A stretch of 64,000 nt of DNA from a bacterium SCSIO 12643 (lineage in GTDB: Bacteria; Bacteroidota; Bacteroidia; Flavobacteriales_G; Salibacteraceae). The stretch lies in NCBI GenBank assembly GCA_024398135.1, contig CP073750.1, positions 1 to 64,000 of the forward strand, given 5' to 3'. Within the stretch, counting starts at the first letter, position 1; each line of letters starts with the position of its first letter. Positions 1-9,442 of this stretch are shown piece by piece. The notes beneath the pieces were generated by a model. The model made no database searches. It was not told where the DNA came from and saw nothing but the letters and a program-made list of their open reading frames with translations. A program made the position numbers and the translations under genes.

Positions 1-1434
1 ATGGGCAAAATTTATGAAGACGTTTGGAGCAAGTGTTTAGACATTATTCGGGACAACGTAAGTCCTCAAAGTTTTAAAACTTGGTTTGAACCTATTAAAG
101 CGGTTAACTTAAAAGGCGACACATTAACAATTCAAGTTCCTAGTCCCTTTTTCTATGAGTGGCTGGAGGAGCATTATATTACTTTATTAAAGAAGACCAT
201 TAAAAAGGAGTTAGGTCCTCGTGGTACTTTAGATTATAGTATTATAATGGAGAACTCTGTGTCTTCCAGTAAGAAGCCAACTCAGGTAACCGTTCCTGCC
301 AGTAACAGGTCAGCTGCACGCAATCCAGCGATCTCAGTTCCTATGGAAATAGGCGCACGTGGAATAAAAAATCCGTTTATTATTCCAGGTTTGAAAAAAG
401 TAGTTGTGGATTCTCAATTAAATCACAATCTTTCTTTTGAGAATTACGTGGAAGGCGAGTGTAACCGTTTAGCACGTTCTGCAGGTTTTGCTGTAGCAAA
501 TAAACCGGGAGGAACTTCATTCAATCCATTATTTATATATGGTGGTGTTGGATTAGGTAAAACGCACCTGGCGCAGGCTATTGGTTTGGAGATTAAACAC
601 AATCATCCTGAAAAAACTGTACTGTATGTTTCTTCTGAGAAATTTACACAACAGTTTATCGAATCTGTAAGAAACAATACACACAATGATTTCATCCACT
701 TCTATCAAATGATTGATGTGTTAATCATTGATGATGTACAGTTCTTTGCTGGTAAGGAAAAAACACAGGATGTATTCTTCCATATCTTCAACCACTTGCA
801 CCAATCAGGTAAACAATTGGTATTAACAGCGGATAAACCACCAATTGAAATGCAAGGTGTAGAGCAACGTTTATTATCTCGTTTTAAATGGGGATTAAAT
901 GCGGATTTACAATCTCCGGATTTAGAAACACGTATCGCAATTCTTCAAAAGAAAATGTATACCGAAGGTATTGAATTGCCAAAAGAAGTTGTGGAATACC
1001 TGGCTTACTCTATCAACACGAATGTTCGTGAGTTGGAAGGTGCTTTGATTTCTTTGATTGCGCAGTCTTCATTGAACAAAAAGTCAATCACATTAGATTT
1101 AGCTAAGCAAATGATTGACAAATTTGTGAAGAATACGGCACGTGAGGTTTCTATTGAGTATATCCAAAAAGTAGTTTGTGATTATTTCAATCTACCAATG
1201 GAATTATTGAAATCTAAAACCAGAAAACGTGAAGTTGTTCAGGCAAGACAAATTGCCATGTTCTTCTCTAAACAAATGACTAAAGCTTCTTTAGCAAGTA
1301 TTGGAGCACATACCGGAGGAAAAGATCACGCAACAGTATTACATGCTTGTAAAACAGTAAACAACCTGATTGATACGGATAAACGTTTTAGAGGTTATAT
1401 TGATGACTTACAAAAGAAAATTACTTTACAGTAA
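1..1434 (+). CDS. dnaA: Chromosomal replication initiator DnaA
   Basis: Initiates chromosome replication by binding DnaA boxes at oriC and opening the duplex. The 477-aa protein has the usual order: N-terminal domain I (about residues 5-70), a variable linker, an AAA+ core with Walker A GGVGLGKT at 181-188 and Walker B IDDVQFF near 243, and C-terminal DNA-binding domain IV with the DnaA signature GGKDHATVLHA near 439. Length is normal for Bacteroidota. Its ATG is the first base of the window, which fits a chromosome numbered from dnaA. Any upstream origin lies outside the window. A strong terminator follows at 1456. Identification is secure. Confidence 0.99.
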   Translation: MGKIYEDVWSKCLDIIRDNVSPQSFKTWFEPIKAVNLKGDTLTIQVPSPFFYEWLEEHYITLLKKTIKKELGPRGTLDYSIIMENSVSSSKKPTQVTVPASNRSAARNPAISVPMEIGARGIKNPFIIPGLKKVVVDSQLNHNLSFENYVEGECNRLARSAGFAVANKPGGTSFNPLFIYGGVGLGKTHLAQAIGLEIKHNHPEKTVLYVSSEKFTQQFIESVRNNTHNDFIHFYQMIDVLIIDDVQFFAGKEKTQDVFFHIFNHLHQSGKQLVLTADKPPIEMQGVEQRLLSRFKWGLNADLQSPDLETRIAILQKKMYTEGIELPKEVVEYLAYSINTNVRELEGALISLIAQSSLNKKSITLDLAKQMIDKFVKNTAREVSIEYIQKVVCDYFNLPMELLKSKTRKREVVQARQIAMFFSKQMTKASLASIGAHTGGKDHATVLHACKTVNNLIDTDKRFRGYIDDLQKKITLQ

Positions 1435-1455
1435 TTTCTCTTCAAGATAAAAGAA

Positions 1456-1485
1456 AAGCCCGACCAAAATGGTCGGGCTTTTTTA
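1456..1485 (+). terminator. Rho-independent terminator of dnaA
   Basis: A perfect 10-bp stem (AAGCCCGACC / GGTCGGGCTT) with a 5-nt loop at 1456-1480 is followed by a T run, 22 bp after the dnaA stop codon. The A-rich left flank means it could also serve the minus-strand metal operon that ends at 1506. Confidence 0.93.
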
Positions 1486-1505
1486 GTTTATAACAATATG
1501 GATTA

Positions 1506-1817
1506 CTACTCTACTTCTTCCAATATTTTATACGGAGTTTGATTTATTGCCGCTTTTATTTGTTCTTCTGTGCATTTACTTTCATCATAGAATACTGTAA
1601 CCTGCTGATGTTTTAACTTGATATATCCTTCTACTTCTTCTAACGAGAAATTGATGATTCCTGAACAACAGGATTGTTTAAACCCTTGTAGACGATAGGT
1701 CTTTTGGACTATCTTATTTGAGACTTCTGTTTTTTCTTGAGTTTGGCTCATTCCTATTTCAGGAAATATACACCACATGGCTGTGGCCATAAAAGCTATT
1801 GTCTTTAAATTTTTCAT
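1506..1817 (-). CDS. MerP/HMA-like periplasmic metal-binding protein
   Basis: About 103 aa from the ATG at 1817, which is preferred because it places a signal peptide (MKNLKTIAFMATAMWCIF) at the N-terminus; an upstream in-frame ATG at 1841 would overlap the preceding gene. The mature part looks like a heavy-metal-associated ferredoxin fold: a metal-site loop with vicinal cysteines (GFKQSCCSG) in place of the usual CxxC, then a V-x-V-x-Y/D-x strand and helix (KCTEEQIKAAI). It is the last gene of the minus-strand metal operon, just after the MerT-like protein, so a MerP-like role handing soft metal or metalloid to the transporter is likely. The substrate is not known. Confidence 0.72.
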   Translation of the reverse strand: MKNLKTIAFMATAMWCIFPEIGMSQTQEKTEVSNKIVQKTYRLQGFKQSCCSGIINFSLEEVEGYIKLKHQQVTVFYDESKCTEEQIKAAINQTPYKILEEVE

Positions 1818-1827
1818 TGATTTTAAA

Positions 1828-2190
1828 TTAATTGAATACATATGGAAATATTAAGATGAGAATGGTGAGCACTGCTATACTCCACAAAAAGGCTTTTGAC
1901 TGAAAAAATGACACAGTTTTTCTTTCAGTTTTATTGAGTTTGGAAAACTCTTCGTATGCATCCAACTCACAACACTCATTTTGTTTTTGAGGGAAATATG
2001 CCCGGTACAGGTTATAACTAATGGATAGTAAACTAAATGCTATTAAGTAGTTTTTTATACTCGATAACCATATCAATTGTGAGGCGGTTACACCTAACAT
2101 TCCTGCCAAAGACATCAATGGCCCAATACAACAGGTACAAGCTGTGAGTGCTACAAAAACTGCACTCACAGATGATATAAATGATTTCAT
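1828..2190 (-). CDS. MerT-like metal transport membrane protein
   Basis: 120 aa with about three membrane segments. The first helix carries a cysteine cluster, TACTCCIGP, matching the vicinal Cys pair of MerT-type mercuric transporters; a second pair (ECC, residues 73-74) lies in the loop between helices 2 and 3. The family takes soft metal ions from a periplasmic MerP partner across the inner membrane. The gene sits 9 bp after the permease and 10 bp before the HMA protein, clearly in one operon. No mercuric reductase (merA) is in the window, so mercury detoxification in the classic sense is not supported; another thiophilic metal or metalloid is possible. Confidence 0.72.
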   Translation of the reverse strand: MKSFISSVSAVFVALTACTCCIGPLMSLAGMLGVTASQLIWLSSIKNYLIAFSLLSISYNLYRAYFPQKQNECCELDAYEEFSKLNKTERKTVSFFQSKAFLWSIAVLTILILIFPYVFN

Positions 2191-2199
2191 AATTGGGAT

Positions 2200-3174
2200 T
2201 TAAAAAATGAGATTAAAGAAAAAACCGGATAAGATCATTCCTATACCGATCGTAGAAAAGAAGGCGATAATCAACTTTTTCTGCATGACCTTTTTAAGTA
2301 ATAGTGCCTCAGGAAAAGACAAGCCAATGGATGCCATCATAAAAGCAATGGCAGTACCTAAAGGCACTCCCTTATCAACCAAAGATTCTATAATTGGTAA
2401 CACGCCCACAGCATCAATGTATAAAGGGATTGCCAGTAAAACAGCTAGTGGAACCGCCAATGGATTTGACTTGGATATATAAGTTTCAAAAAACGACTCC
2501 GGAACATATCCATGAATAAAAGATCCAATTGCTAAACCAATAAAAATATATGGAACCAACTTTTTTAGTGTGGTTTTGGCTTCAGCATGAATTTCAGGTA
2601 CATGTTCCACAAAAGATCTTTTGTCTTCAATATTCTCTACTTTATTTTCTCCCAATTGCTTAATCCATTCCGCTACATATTTGGACATTCCTAATTTTTC
2701 AAGAACAATTCCTCCTACCACACCTAACACAATTCCTGAAGTGACATATATGACTGTAATTTTCCAACCATATGATACCCAAAAGATCGCAATCGCAATT
2801 TCATTTACCAATGGTGAAGTAATCAAATACGATAAGGCAATCCCCAATGGAATTCTTGCCTGCATCATTCCTACAAAAAGAGGAATAGACGAACAAGAAC
2901 AAAATGGTGTGACTGCCCCCAACAAAGCAGCTAAAACATTACCAAACCCAGATTTTTTGTTTCGCTCCAAATACAAACGAATCCTGTCCATCGGTAAATA
3001 GCTCGTTACTATTCCCATAAAATAGGTAACCAAAATGACCAGTACAATAATCTCAGTAAACCCCATTATAAAATAATGAAGTGCATTCCCAAACAAGCTC
3101 TGTTCTACAATTCCCAGTAAATCATAAACCAAATAATCAGCCATTTGAGAAAGTAACTCTGTGAACCTTTCCAT
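2200..3174 (-). CDS. YraQ/ArsP-type permease (DUF318)
   Basis: 324-aa polytopic membrane protein with about eight hydrophobic segments. The family hallmark TPFCSCSSIPLF lies near residues 90-101 and is followed by the conserved TSPLVNE segment. The family includes ArsP, which exports trivalent organoarsenicals through vicinal cysteines, and the SO_0444 group linked to Cu/Zn efflux; length fits the ArsP branch better. It lies 9 bp after the small thioredoxin gene and 9 bp before the MerT-like gene on the same strand. A metal or metalloid export function is inferred from family and context; the substrate cannot be read from the sequence. Confidence 0.82.
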   Translation of the reverse strand: MERFTELLSQMADYLVYDLLGIVEQSLFGNALHYFIMGFTEIIVLVILVTYFMGIVTSYLPMDRIRLYLERNKKSGFGNVLAALLGAVTPFCSCSSIPLFVGMMQARIPLGIALSYLITSPLVNEIAIAIFWVSYGWKITVIYVTSGIVLGVVGGIVLEKLGMSKYVAEWIKQLGENKVENIEDKRSFVEHVPEIHAEAKTTLKKLVPYIFIGLAIGSFIHGYVPESFFETYISKSNPLAVPLAVLLAIPLYIDAVGVLPIIESLVDKGVPLGTAIAFMMASIGLSFPEALLLKKVMQKKLIIAFFSTIGIGMILSGFFFNLIF

Positions 3175-3183
3175 AGATTTTGA

Positions 3184-3423
3184 TTATATGATAGATAATA
3201 ATTTTTCTTCTGTCCAGTACTTCTTATAGTCGTATACTTTACCGTTTACCACTATGGAAGGGAATATCATGGTACCATACACCATAGTATCTTCCAACTC
3301 AGACAATTCTTCAATTTTAACTTCTAAATTGTTCTTCTTTGCTATTCTCTCAATTTGAGATTTAATCGGAGATCCAACTGCGCAACAAGATGAGTGCAAT
3401 ATTTTTATTTCTGTTGTTTTCAT
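3184..3423 (-). CDS. Small thioredoxin-family (redox-active disulfide) protein
   Basis: 79 aa, a minimal thioredoxin fold of the thioredoxin_3 group: strand IKILHSSCCAVG with the active-site cysteines at 13-14, then helix, strand and the conserved cis-Pro segment MIFPSIVVNGKV. The usual CxxC is replaced by adjacent cysteines (CC), a change shared with the HMA protein of the same operon and suggestive of metal or metalloid handling. Members of this family are often encoded beside DUF318 permeases, as here (9 bp spacing). It probably supplies or removes electrons on the permease cysteines or passes metal to it; this is inference. Confidence 0.8.
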   Translation of the reverse strand: MKTTEIKILHSSCCAVGSPIKSQIERIAKKNNLEVKIEELSELEDTMVYGTMIFPSIVVNGKVYDYKKYWTEEKLLSII

Positions 3424-3519
3424 GACTTTAAGATTTTCATTTGTAATGAAGTCTTAAATCAGACACAAAAGACACAGAATTTTAGAGTTATTTTTTCACC
3501 AGATACATAAGTGCATGTA

Positions 3520-4104
3520 TCACAATGAATTATTTTTTATTTCTTTTGAGATTTTTTGAAGAGGTTCGCACGAATGTTTAATGGTACATCTGATAAAGTT
3601 TCCATTTTTATCGTATTCAATATCGCAACATTCAATAAATAAATTATGAAGTTTTTTTCGACCACGTTGTACACGCATTTTGGTTGCAGAAACGCCTAAT
3701 CCTAACCGCTCAGCTATTTCTTTCTGTGGCACGCTATCAATATCGCTTAACATTAAAGGAGTTCCATATTCAGCGGGTAATAATTTTATCATTGGAATGA
3801 TATAATCTGATACCATAATTTTTGAAAAAGCATCATCAACAGCCTCTAATGCATCATCGACTTCTACCACTATTCTACTCTTTTTATAATGATCGTATAT
3901 GGTATTTCGGCTTACCTGAAAAAGCCATGCTTTGATATTTTCAATCTCAATAGACTTTTCATGAGACTCTACCAATTTTAGCATTACGTCCTGAACGATA
4001 TCTTCCGCAACATGTTCATCGCCTACTTTCTTCAATACATACGCTTTCAAATAAGTATAGAACTCTTGGACCACATCACCAATATTGCAGCACTCCTCTT
4101 TCAT
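3520..4104 (-). CDS. sigZ: SigZ-type ECF sigma factor with cysteine-rich ends
   Basis: 194-aa sigma-70 family regulator. Region 2 covers about residues 12-78 (EDIVQDVMLKL, IKAWLFQVSRNTIYDHYK); region 4 HTH covers about 105-155 (VPQKEIAERLGLGVSATKMRVQRGRKKL). The SigZ-like C-terminal tail carries Cys159, Cys160, Cys173 and Cys179, and the N-terminus has Cys5-Cys6. No anti-sigma gene lies nearby. The gene stands about 100 bp upstream of the thioredoxin-permease-MerT-HMA genes and 17 bp after the DUF5686 gene. The likely role is switching on this operon; the cysteine clusters could make it a direct thiol or metal sensor, by analogy with CorE-type ECF factors. Confidence 0.85.
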   Translation of the reverse strand: MKEECCNIGDVVQEFYTYLKAYVLKKVGDEHVAEDIVQDVMLKLVESHEKSIEIENIKAWLFQVSRNTIYDHYKKSRIVVEVDDALEAVDDAFSKIMVSDYIIPMIKLLPAEYGTPLMLSDIDSVPQKEIAERLGLGVSATKMRVQRGRKKLHNLFIECCDIEYDKNGNFIRCTIKHSCEPLQKISKEIKNNSL

Positions 4105-4121
4105 ACTACAAACTTAAGTAA

Positions 4122-6770
4122 TCAATCAAAAGCAAAATTGGTCGTAATTCCAAATCGTACCGCCCAATTGGTAAACGGATCATCCAATGTATTAGTCACT
4201 ACCTCTACCCTAAAGATTCTAAATAGATTGTTTAATGTATACCCAAACTCAGCATAATGCAGATCATTGTAATGCGTATAGAGATAGTTGGCAAATAGAT
4301 TTTCTTTTAATCCGGTCATTCGCACAAAAAAGAGCTGAGTGAGTAATAACTTTCTAAACTCATAATTCAATAATACCGAAGCATATGCATCAGCTGTGCT
4401 GTTTCCATAATAAGATAACATTCTATACTGTGTAGCTGGATTTGAATTCACAAATGGTGACTCATTCCCCATAAAATGTACGAAATCAACAAAATCAACA
4501 TGAGTGGTATCCCCCCTAAAATCTCGAATTCCTCCGTAAGCATTTATACGTAACCTTCTGGCTCCTCTCACTTTCATGTAATGCGTAATTCCTAAACTAT
4601 AGTCGGAAAATCCACCTAAATCATTTTCGGAACGAATACCGTGCTGATATCTCAACCATAAAGTCGGTGAAGAATGATCTCTTAATCTCTTTTTACCGTT
4701 TCTTACATAGATTTTTTGCCAGGGCCTAAATTCCGTTTTAAAGTCCAGATTTAACAATTCCGATTTAGTCACATGGGTATAACCATTATATTCTTCGTTT
4801 TGAGGAATATTTGAAGTATATCCTCTATTATGATACTTGATAAAAGTAAAGTCAGTAGTATTTTCTAATTGTTGTCGTTCAGCATATTGAACAGATGCTT
4901 CTAGTTTCCATTTGGTTGTGAGGTTTTGCGCCCATCTAAACTTCACATACTGCTTCTGATACAGTTTCATAAAGTTATCTTGCATAAACAAAGAAGTAAA
5001 TGAATTCAACAACGGACTAATTGGTTCATCACCGTTAATCTGCACATCCATTTTACCACCGCTCAATTCAAAAGAACCTCTCCTCAATCGCTCTCCGTAT
5101 ATGTATCTTAAATGCATTTGTCCCAATAACGTTGTTCTGGAAAAGCCATAATGCGTTTCTCCTGTTACTTGAAGCAAACTGGAATCCTGAAATTTATATC
5201 TATACCTTAGATTCGCTCCAACTAAAAAACCATCTACAGTGTTAAAACTTACAGGCACAGAGACATTTAAACTACTGGAATCATTAAATCTAAAAGTATG
5301 TCCTCCAAAAAACAGTTCCAAAGGGGAAAAAGTAGCTTTCTTGATCGAATCATTTTTTGCTTCTTCTATATCTGCAATCATGATACTATCTAGCTTTTGA
5401 TAACCTCTTACTTCATGAGAATCTAATGGAACAGAACGCACTTGCGCCCAATAAGCAGAATCTTTTTTGTTGGCCATCGAATCAATAGTGAAATTATAAT
5501 CAATGACTACATCTTTCTCTTCTTCAAATTCTTCATCTACCTGTTCTTCATACTCTTTCAGCATTTTCTTGAGCTGCTTCCGGGTCACCTTTGCACTTTT
5601 TTTAGTTGATCGTGTTGAATCTGATCCATTTTGCGCATTGGCTTGCGCATCCATTTCCTTATCCAGGCGTTCGATTTCTTTAGCTAAATCCTTGTCTATT
5701 TTTTCGTCTATAATCTCAATATCCCAATTCAAATCCGGATTTACTTCTACTACATAATCCCCTACCGTTGCCAAATAATTGTATTCAAAGTCCACTCCGA
5801 AATAAGACCCCGTGACGTCAAATTTCAATGTGACCGGAAGCCAAATTTTGGGTTTTATTGGCGCATAAACCCCTCGAATCCACACTTTAATACCTTCCTC
5901 ATACGTCACGAAATTGATCCTGTAAATATTCCAGTCATTCTCAACCAGATACAGATATCCTTCCACCACGTTGTCTCCACTAGAACGAGGAATCACCTGA
6001 ATTTTATTAATCGTATAACCACGATCTTCGAATGACTCGATATACTTAAATCGATAATAGCTAAAAGCTTTTTTAGAAAATGGAGATATCATTCCCGCTA
6101 TCTCAGGTTGATAGAATGAACTGAATATAAAACTATTCTGTGCTGAGTTATTACTGGAGCCACTTGTTCTTGTAGAGATCACCTCTTGCTTGTAGGTGTT
6201 CGGTCTTTCGTATCTCACATTAGTTACTGTTTCAGAAATATATGCAGTAGTAGAATCAAATCCTTCTTCCGCTAATTTTTTACGAATAAAAAAAGGTGCA
6301 TCTATGACTCTACCTGAGCCTTTCATATACACCTGAGCTGTATACCAGTTTAATTCTTGTAAATGTACGGGAGCTTTTGCTATGGCTTTTCGCATCAATG
6401 TATACGCAGGATCTTCCTTTCCAGCATATACCGTGGCTGATCTTAATTCCACACTCTTATCCTGCAATATCACATCCAGAGAAACAAATTCACTTCCAAC
6501 GGTAACACGCTTAGAAATCGTTTGATACCCCAAATATTGAAACACCATATTATATGTTCCTGGAGCTAAAATAATTTCAAAGTATCCACTTTGATTGGTT
6601 GTTGTTCCTGACTGAATTTCGTTAATATAAATGGTTGCATAAGGTAATACTTCTCCTCTCGAATTTGATAAAGTTCCGTTGATACCTCCCGCAAACAAAG
6701 AGATAGAGCAGCAACATAAGATTGCAGTAAGCAGGATTTTGGTTTGTTTCAGGTAATGTACTTTTTCCAA
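4122..6770 (-). CDS. DUF5686/carboxypeptidase-regulatory-like outer-membrane protein
   Basis: 882 aa from a TTG start, the only reasonable initiator before a signal peptide (hydrophobic stretch ILLTAILCCCSISLF); the frame closes upstream at about 6816 and no in-frame ATG exists for some 70 residues. After the signal comes a CarboxypepD_reg-like beta-sandwich (about 28-115: GTLSNSRGEVLPYATIYIN), then a long DUF5686 region, an acidic/lysine-rich stretch around 365-420, and a C-terminal half rich in alternating hydrophobic strands, ending NFAFD as outer-membrane barrels do. Function of the family is unknown. It precedes the sigma factor by 17 bp and may be cotranscribed with it. Confidence 0.85.
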   Translation of the reverse strand: MEKVHYLKQTKILLTAILCCCSISLFAGGINGTLSNSRGEVLPYATIYINEIQSGTTTNQSGYFEIILAPGTYNMVFQYLGYQTISKRVTVGSEFVSLDVILQDKSVELRSATVYAGKEDPAYTLMRKAIAKAPVHLQELNWYTAQVYMKGSGRVIDAPFFIRKKLAEEGFDSTTAYISETVTNVRYERPNTYKQEVISTRTSGSSNNSAQNSFIFSSFYQPEIAGMISPFSKKAFSYYRFKYIESFEDRGYTINKIQVIPRSSGDNVVEGYLYLVENDWNIYRINFVTYEEGIKVWIRGVYAPIKPKIWLPVTLKFDVTGSYFGVDFEYNYLATVGDYVVEVNPDLNWDIEIIDEKIDKDLAKEIERLDKEMDAQANAQNGSDSTRSTKKSAKVTRKQLKKMLKEYEEQVDEEFEEEKDVVIDYNFTIDSMANKKDSAYWAQVRSVPLDSHEVRGYQKLDSIMIADIEEAKNDSIKKATFSPLELFFGGHTFRFNDSSSLNVSVPVSFNTVDGFLVGANLRYRYKFQDSSLLQVTGETHYGFSRTTLLGQMHLRYIYGERLRRGSFELSGGKMDVQINGDEPISPLLNSFTSLFMQDNFMKLYQKQYVKFRWAQNLTTKWKLEASVQYAERQQLENTTDFTFIKYHNRGYTSNIPQNEEYNGYTHVTKSELLNLDFKTEFRPWQKIYVRNGKKRLRDHSSPTLWLRYQHGIRSENDLGGFSDYSLGITHYMKVRGARRLRINAYGGIRDFRGDTTHVDFVDFVHFMGNESPFVNSNPATQYRMLSYYGNSTADAYASVLLNYEFRKLLLTQLFFVRMTGLKENLFANYLYTHYNDLHYAEFGYTLNNLFRIFRVEVVTNTLDDPFTNWAVRFGITTNFAFD

Positions 6771-6865
6771 TGAATATTGATTGTGAATTGAATACGCAAT
6801 GTACTTAAAAATGAATTATGTAAAAGCCATCTAGAATGCTATATTTACCGTTCAAAACAAAATCT

Positions 6866-9424
6866 ATGCTACGATATATTTTACTATTTATTACCGGACT
6901 TTCAATTTTATCTGTGAATGCACAGGAAAAAGAAAAATCGGGTGATTTAACTATGGTTAAGGGGCAATACCTCGGGATTGCAAAACCTGATCAGATTTCG
7001 GTTCCTGAAAGCCATGTTCCTACTCCACAAGAATATTATGAAATTGAAAACTTTAAAGATAGAAATCGGGTAAGCCCGGTTGAACGTAATATGTATCCTA
7101 AGATTGATCCATTATGGAATCCGAATCAGGGAATTTCTACGCAAAGAGTTCCTACTTCATCATTGTTACAATCTTTTAATGGGATAGGTTATACCAATGT
7201 CAATCCACCTGATCCTTGTGTAGCAGCAGGAAATCAATATGTGATTCAAATGGTAAATGGTTCCGGTGGCGCAATCTATAATGTGTATGATAAATCAGGA
7301 AACTCTGTAACAGGAAACTTAAGCTTTGACAATATGTTCACTGGTTTTTCAGGTTTAGGTGATCCTATCGTAATGTATGATCAACTGGCAGAAAGATGGT
7401 TTTTAAGTGAATTCTCAGCTTCTGGTAATCGACTATTGGTTGCAATTTCGGTAACGAATGATCCCATGGGAAATTTCCATACGTATGTTTTCCAGGCAAC
7501 CAACTTTCCTGATTATCCAAAGTATTCAGTATGGCCTGATGGATATTACTGTACTTCTAACGAAAATACCAGTGCCATTTATGCTTTCCAAAGAGACTCT
7601 ATGTTGGTAGGAGCACCAGCAAATATGATTCGTCAATCGGTTGCGGATTTATCGGGTTTTGGATTCCAGACATTAACTCCAGTAACTTTTGATGGAGCAT
7701 CTATGCCTGCTTCAGTAAGTCCTGCTACATTTTGGAGACATGTAGACGATGAAGCACATTATCCCGGAAATGCAGACCCATTCTCAGATTATCTGGAATA
7801 TTGGGAGTTTACTCCAGATTTTGACAATATAAATAACTCTGTATTTGCAGGTACTAAAACCATTTCGGTCACCGATTTTGATTCTGATTTAAATGGTTAT
7901 TTCTCTTTCTCTGCCATTACACAAAAAGGTTCTTCTGTTCAATTAGATCCTTTAAGAGAAGTTTTAATGAATCGAATGAATTACAGAAACTTTGGACTTT
8001 ACGAAGCTATGGTGGCATGTCATGTTACTGATGTTGATGGTAATGACAGAGCGGGAATCAGATGGTATGAATTTAGAAAAACACCAACAACCGATTGGTC
8101 CTTGTATCAAGAAGGGACCTACTCTCCTACTTCTGAAAGTCGTTGGATGGCATCCATAGAAATCAACTCCAACGGATCTATTTGTTTAGCTTATTCTGTA
8201 GCTGGTACCAACACCTTTCCTTCATTGAGGTATACAGGTCGAAATGTTTCTGATTCCTCAGGCGTCATGACCTTACCGGAACAAACTATTGTGGATGGAA
8301 CGGCTGCAAATCTGAGCAATCGTTATGGAGATTATGCCGCTATGACGATCGATCCTGCGGATGATTCTACATTTTGGTTTACCGGAGAATACAATGCTGC
8401 TTCCAGCTGGAGCACAAGAATTGCGCATATTCAACTATCGGATACTTGTTCCGGACTTACAGGAACTACTGTTCTTACCGGGGCCTTTACTTGCCCGGAT
8501 GATGCTACTGGACAGGTTATGGTGCAAGCCATTGGTGGAAACACCCCAAATTACAGCTACAAATTAGATCAGGGAGTGTATCAAAACTCAAACATGTTTT
8601 CTCAACTAACACCAGGAAACCATTCGGTTTTTATTAAGAATGGCTCCTGCATCGCTGAGGTTCCGTTTAATTTGGTTGGTCCGGATACATTTGCTTTTCA
8701 AGAAACCATAATTCCGGTAACCTGTAATGGGAATACGGATGGGATTATTACTCTTACCGCTTCAGGTGGATCTGGGAACTTATTATTGAGTTCTGATAGT
8801 ATCAATTGGGGTACCAGTAATATTTTCTCATCACTGGATACAGGATATTACACATTCTATGTAAGAGATGATAGCAATTGTATAGGTACTTCTCAACCCA
8901 TTTATGTATCTGCTCCGGGTGATATCTCCATTGTTGATTCTATTGTTCCAACAACCACAAATGTGTCAAATGATGGCTCAATTGTCTTAAACGTTTCAGG
9001 AGGAAATCCGCCTTATGAATACAGTCTGGACAATATCACCTATCAAACGAGTAATATTTATACCGGACTAATTTCCGGTATTTATACGGTTTACGTGAAA
9101 GATACAAAGGGTTGTAAAGGGACTTCTCAAGTCAATCTAAAAGTGACATCAGTGAATACCATTACAATCAAAAAGGATATCTCCATTTATCCTAATCCTT
9201 CATCCGGAATCGTAAATGTGGTATTTACCAATATCACTACGGGACATCCTGTTCAATTTAGAATTACAGACGTATCCGGAAAAACGATTGCCGAAAAAAC
9301 TATTCGTGCAACCAGATCCAGAACAAATGTTCCTTTTGATTTAAGCCAACATGCTAAAGGCGTTTATATTTTAAATATTTCTGATCAGAATAGCACACAA
9401 ACCTTTAAAATTGTATTGGAATAA
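6866..9424 (+). CDS. T9SS-secreted protein with SprB-like repeats
   Basis: About 852 aa from the ATG at 6866 (signal peptide MLRYILLFITGLSILSVNA); a longer in-frame start at 6836 would put charged residues before the signal. The first ~520 residues form a large extracellular domain without a motif I can name. They are followed by three SprB-like repeats, each ending in a glycine-rich turn (ITLTASGGSGN, IVLNVSGGNPPYEYS), as in adhesins of gliding Bacteroidota. The last ~85 residues are a T9SS type A sorting domain (ISIYPNPSSGIVNVVF ... GVYILNI ... TFKIVLE). It is divergent from the DUF5686 gene. Surface adhesion is plausible, not shown. Confidence 0.87.
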   Translation: MLRYILLFITGLSILSVNAQEKEKSGDLTMVKGQYLGIAKPDQISVPESHVPTPQEYYEIENFKDRNRVSPVERNMYPKIDPLWNPNQGISTQRVPTSSLLQSFNGIGYTNVNPPDPCVAAGNQYVIQMVNGSGGAIYNVYDKSGNSVTGNLSFDNMFTGFSGLGDPIVMYDQLAERWFLSEFSASGNRLLVAISVTNDPMGNFHTYVFQATNFPDYPKYSVWPDGYYCTSNENTSAIYAFQRDSMLVGAPANMIRQSVADLSGFGFQTLTPVTFDGASMPASVSPATFWRHVDDEAHYPGNADPFSDYLEYWEFTPDFDNINNSVFAGTKTISVTDFDSDLNGYFSFSAITQKGSSVQLDPLREVLMNRMNYRNFGLYEAMVACHVTDVDGNDRAGIRWYEFRKTPTTDWSLYQEGTYSPTSESRWMASIEINSNGSICLAYSVAGTNTFPSLRYTGRNVSDSSGVMTLPEQTIVDGTAANLSNRYGDYAAMTIDPADDSTFWFTGEYNAASSWSTRIAHIQLSDTCSGLTGTTVLTGAFTCPDDATGQVMVQAIGGNTPNYSYKLDQGVYQNSNMFSQLTPGNHSVFIKNGSCIAEVPFNLVGPDTFAFQETIIPVTCNGNTDGIITLTASGGSGNLLLSSDSINWGTSNIFSSLDTGYYTFYVRDDSNCIGTSQPIYVSAPGDISIVDSIVPTTTNVSNDGSIVLNVSGGNPPYEYSLDNITYQTSNIYTGLISGIYTVYVKDTKGCKGTSQVNLKVTSVNTITIKKDISIYPNPSSGIVNVVFTNITTGHPVQFRITDVSGKTIAEKTIRATRSRTNVPFDLSQHAKGVYILNISDQNSTQTFKIVLE

Positions 9425-9442
9425 TACATTGAAGGTTTACGC

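Noticed and set aside
1506-3174. Complete mercury resistance operon
   Set aside because: MerT- and HMA-like genes are present but merA and merR are absent, and the permease points to another or wider substrate range.
6836-6865. Upstream ATG of the T9SS protein at 6836
   Set aside because: It would place ten charged or polar residues before a good signal peptide that begins at the ATG at 6866.
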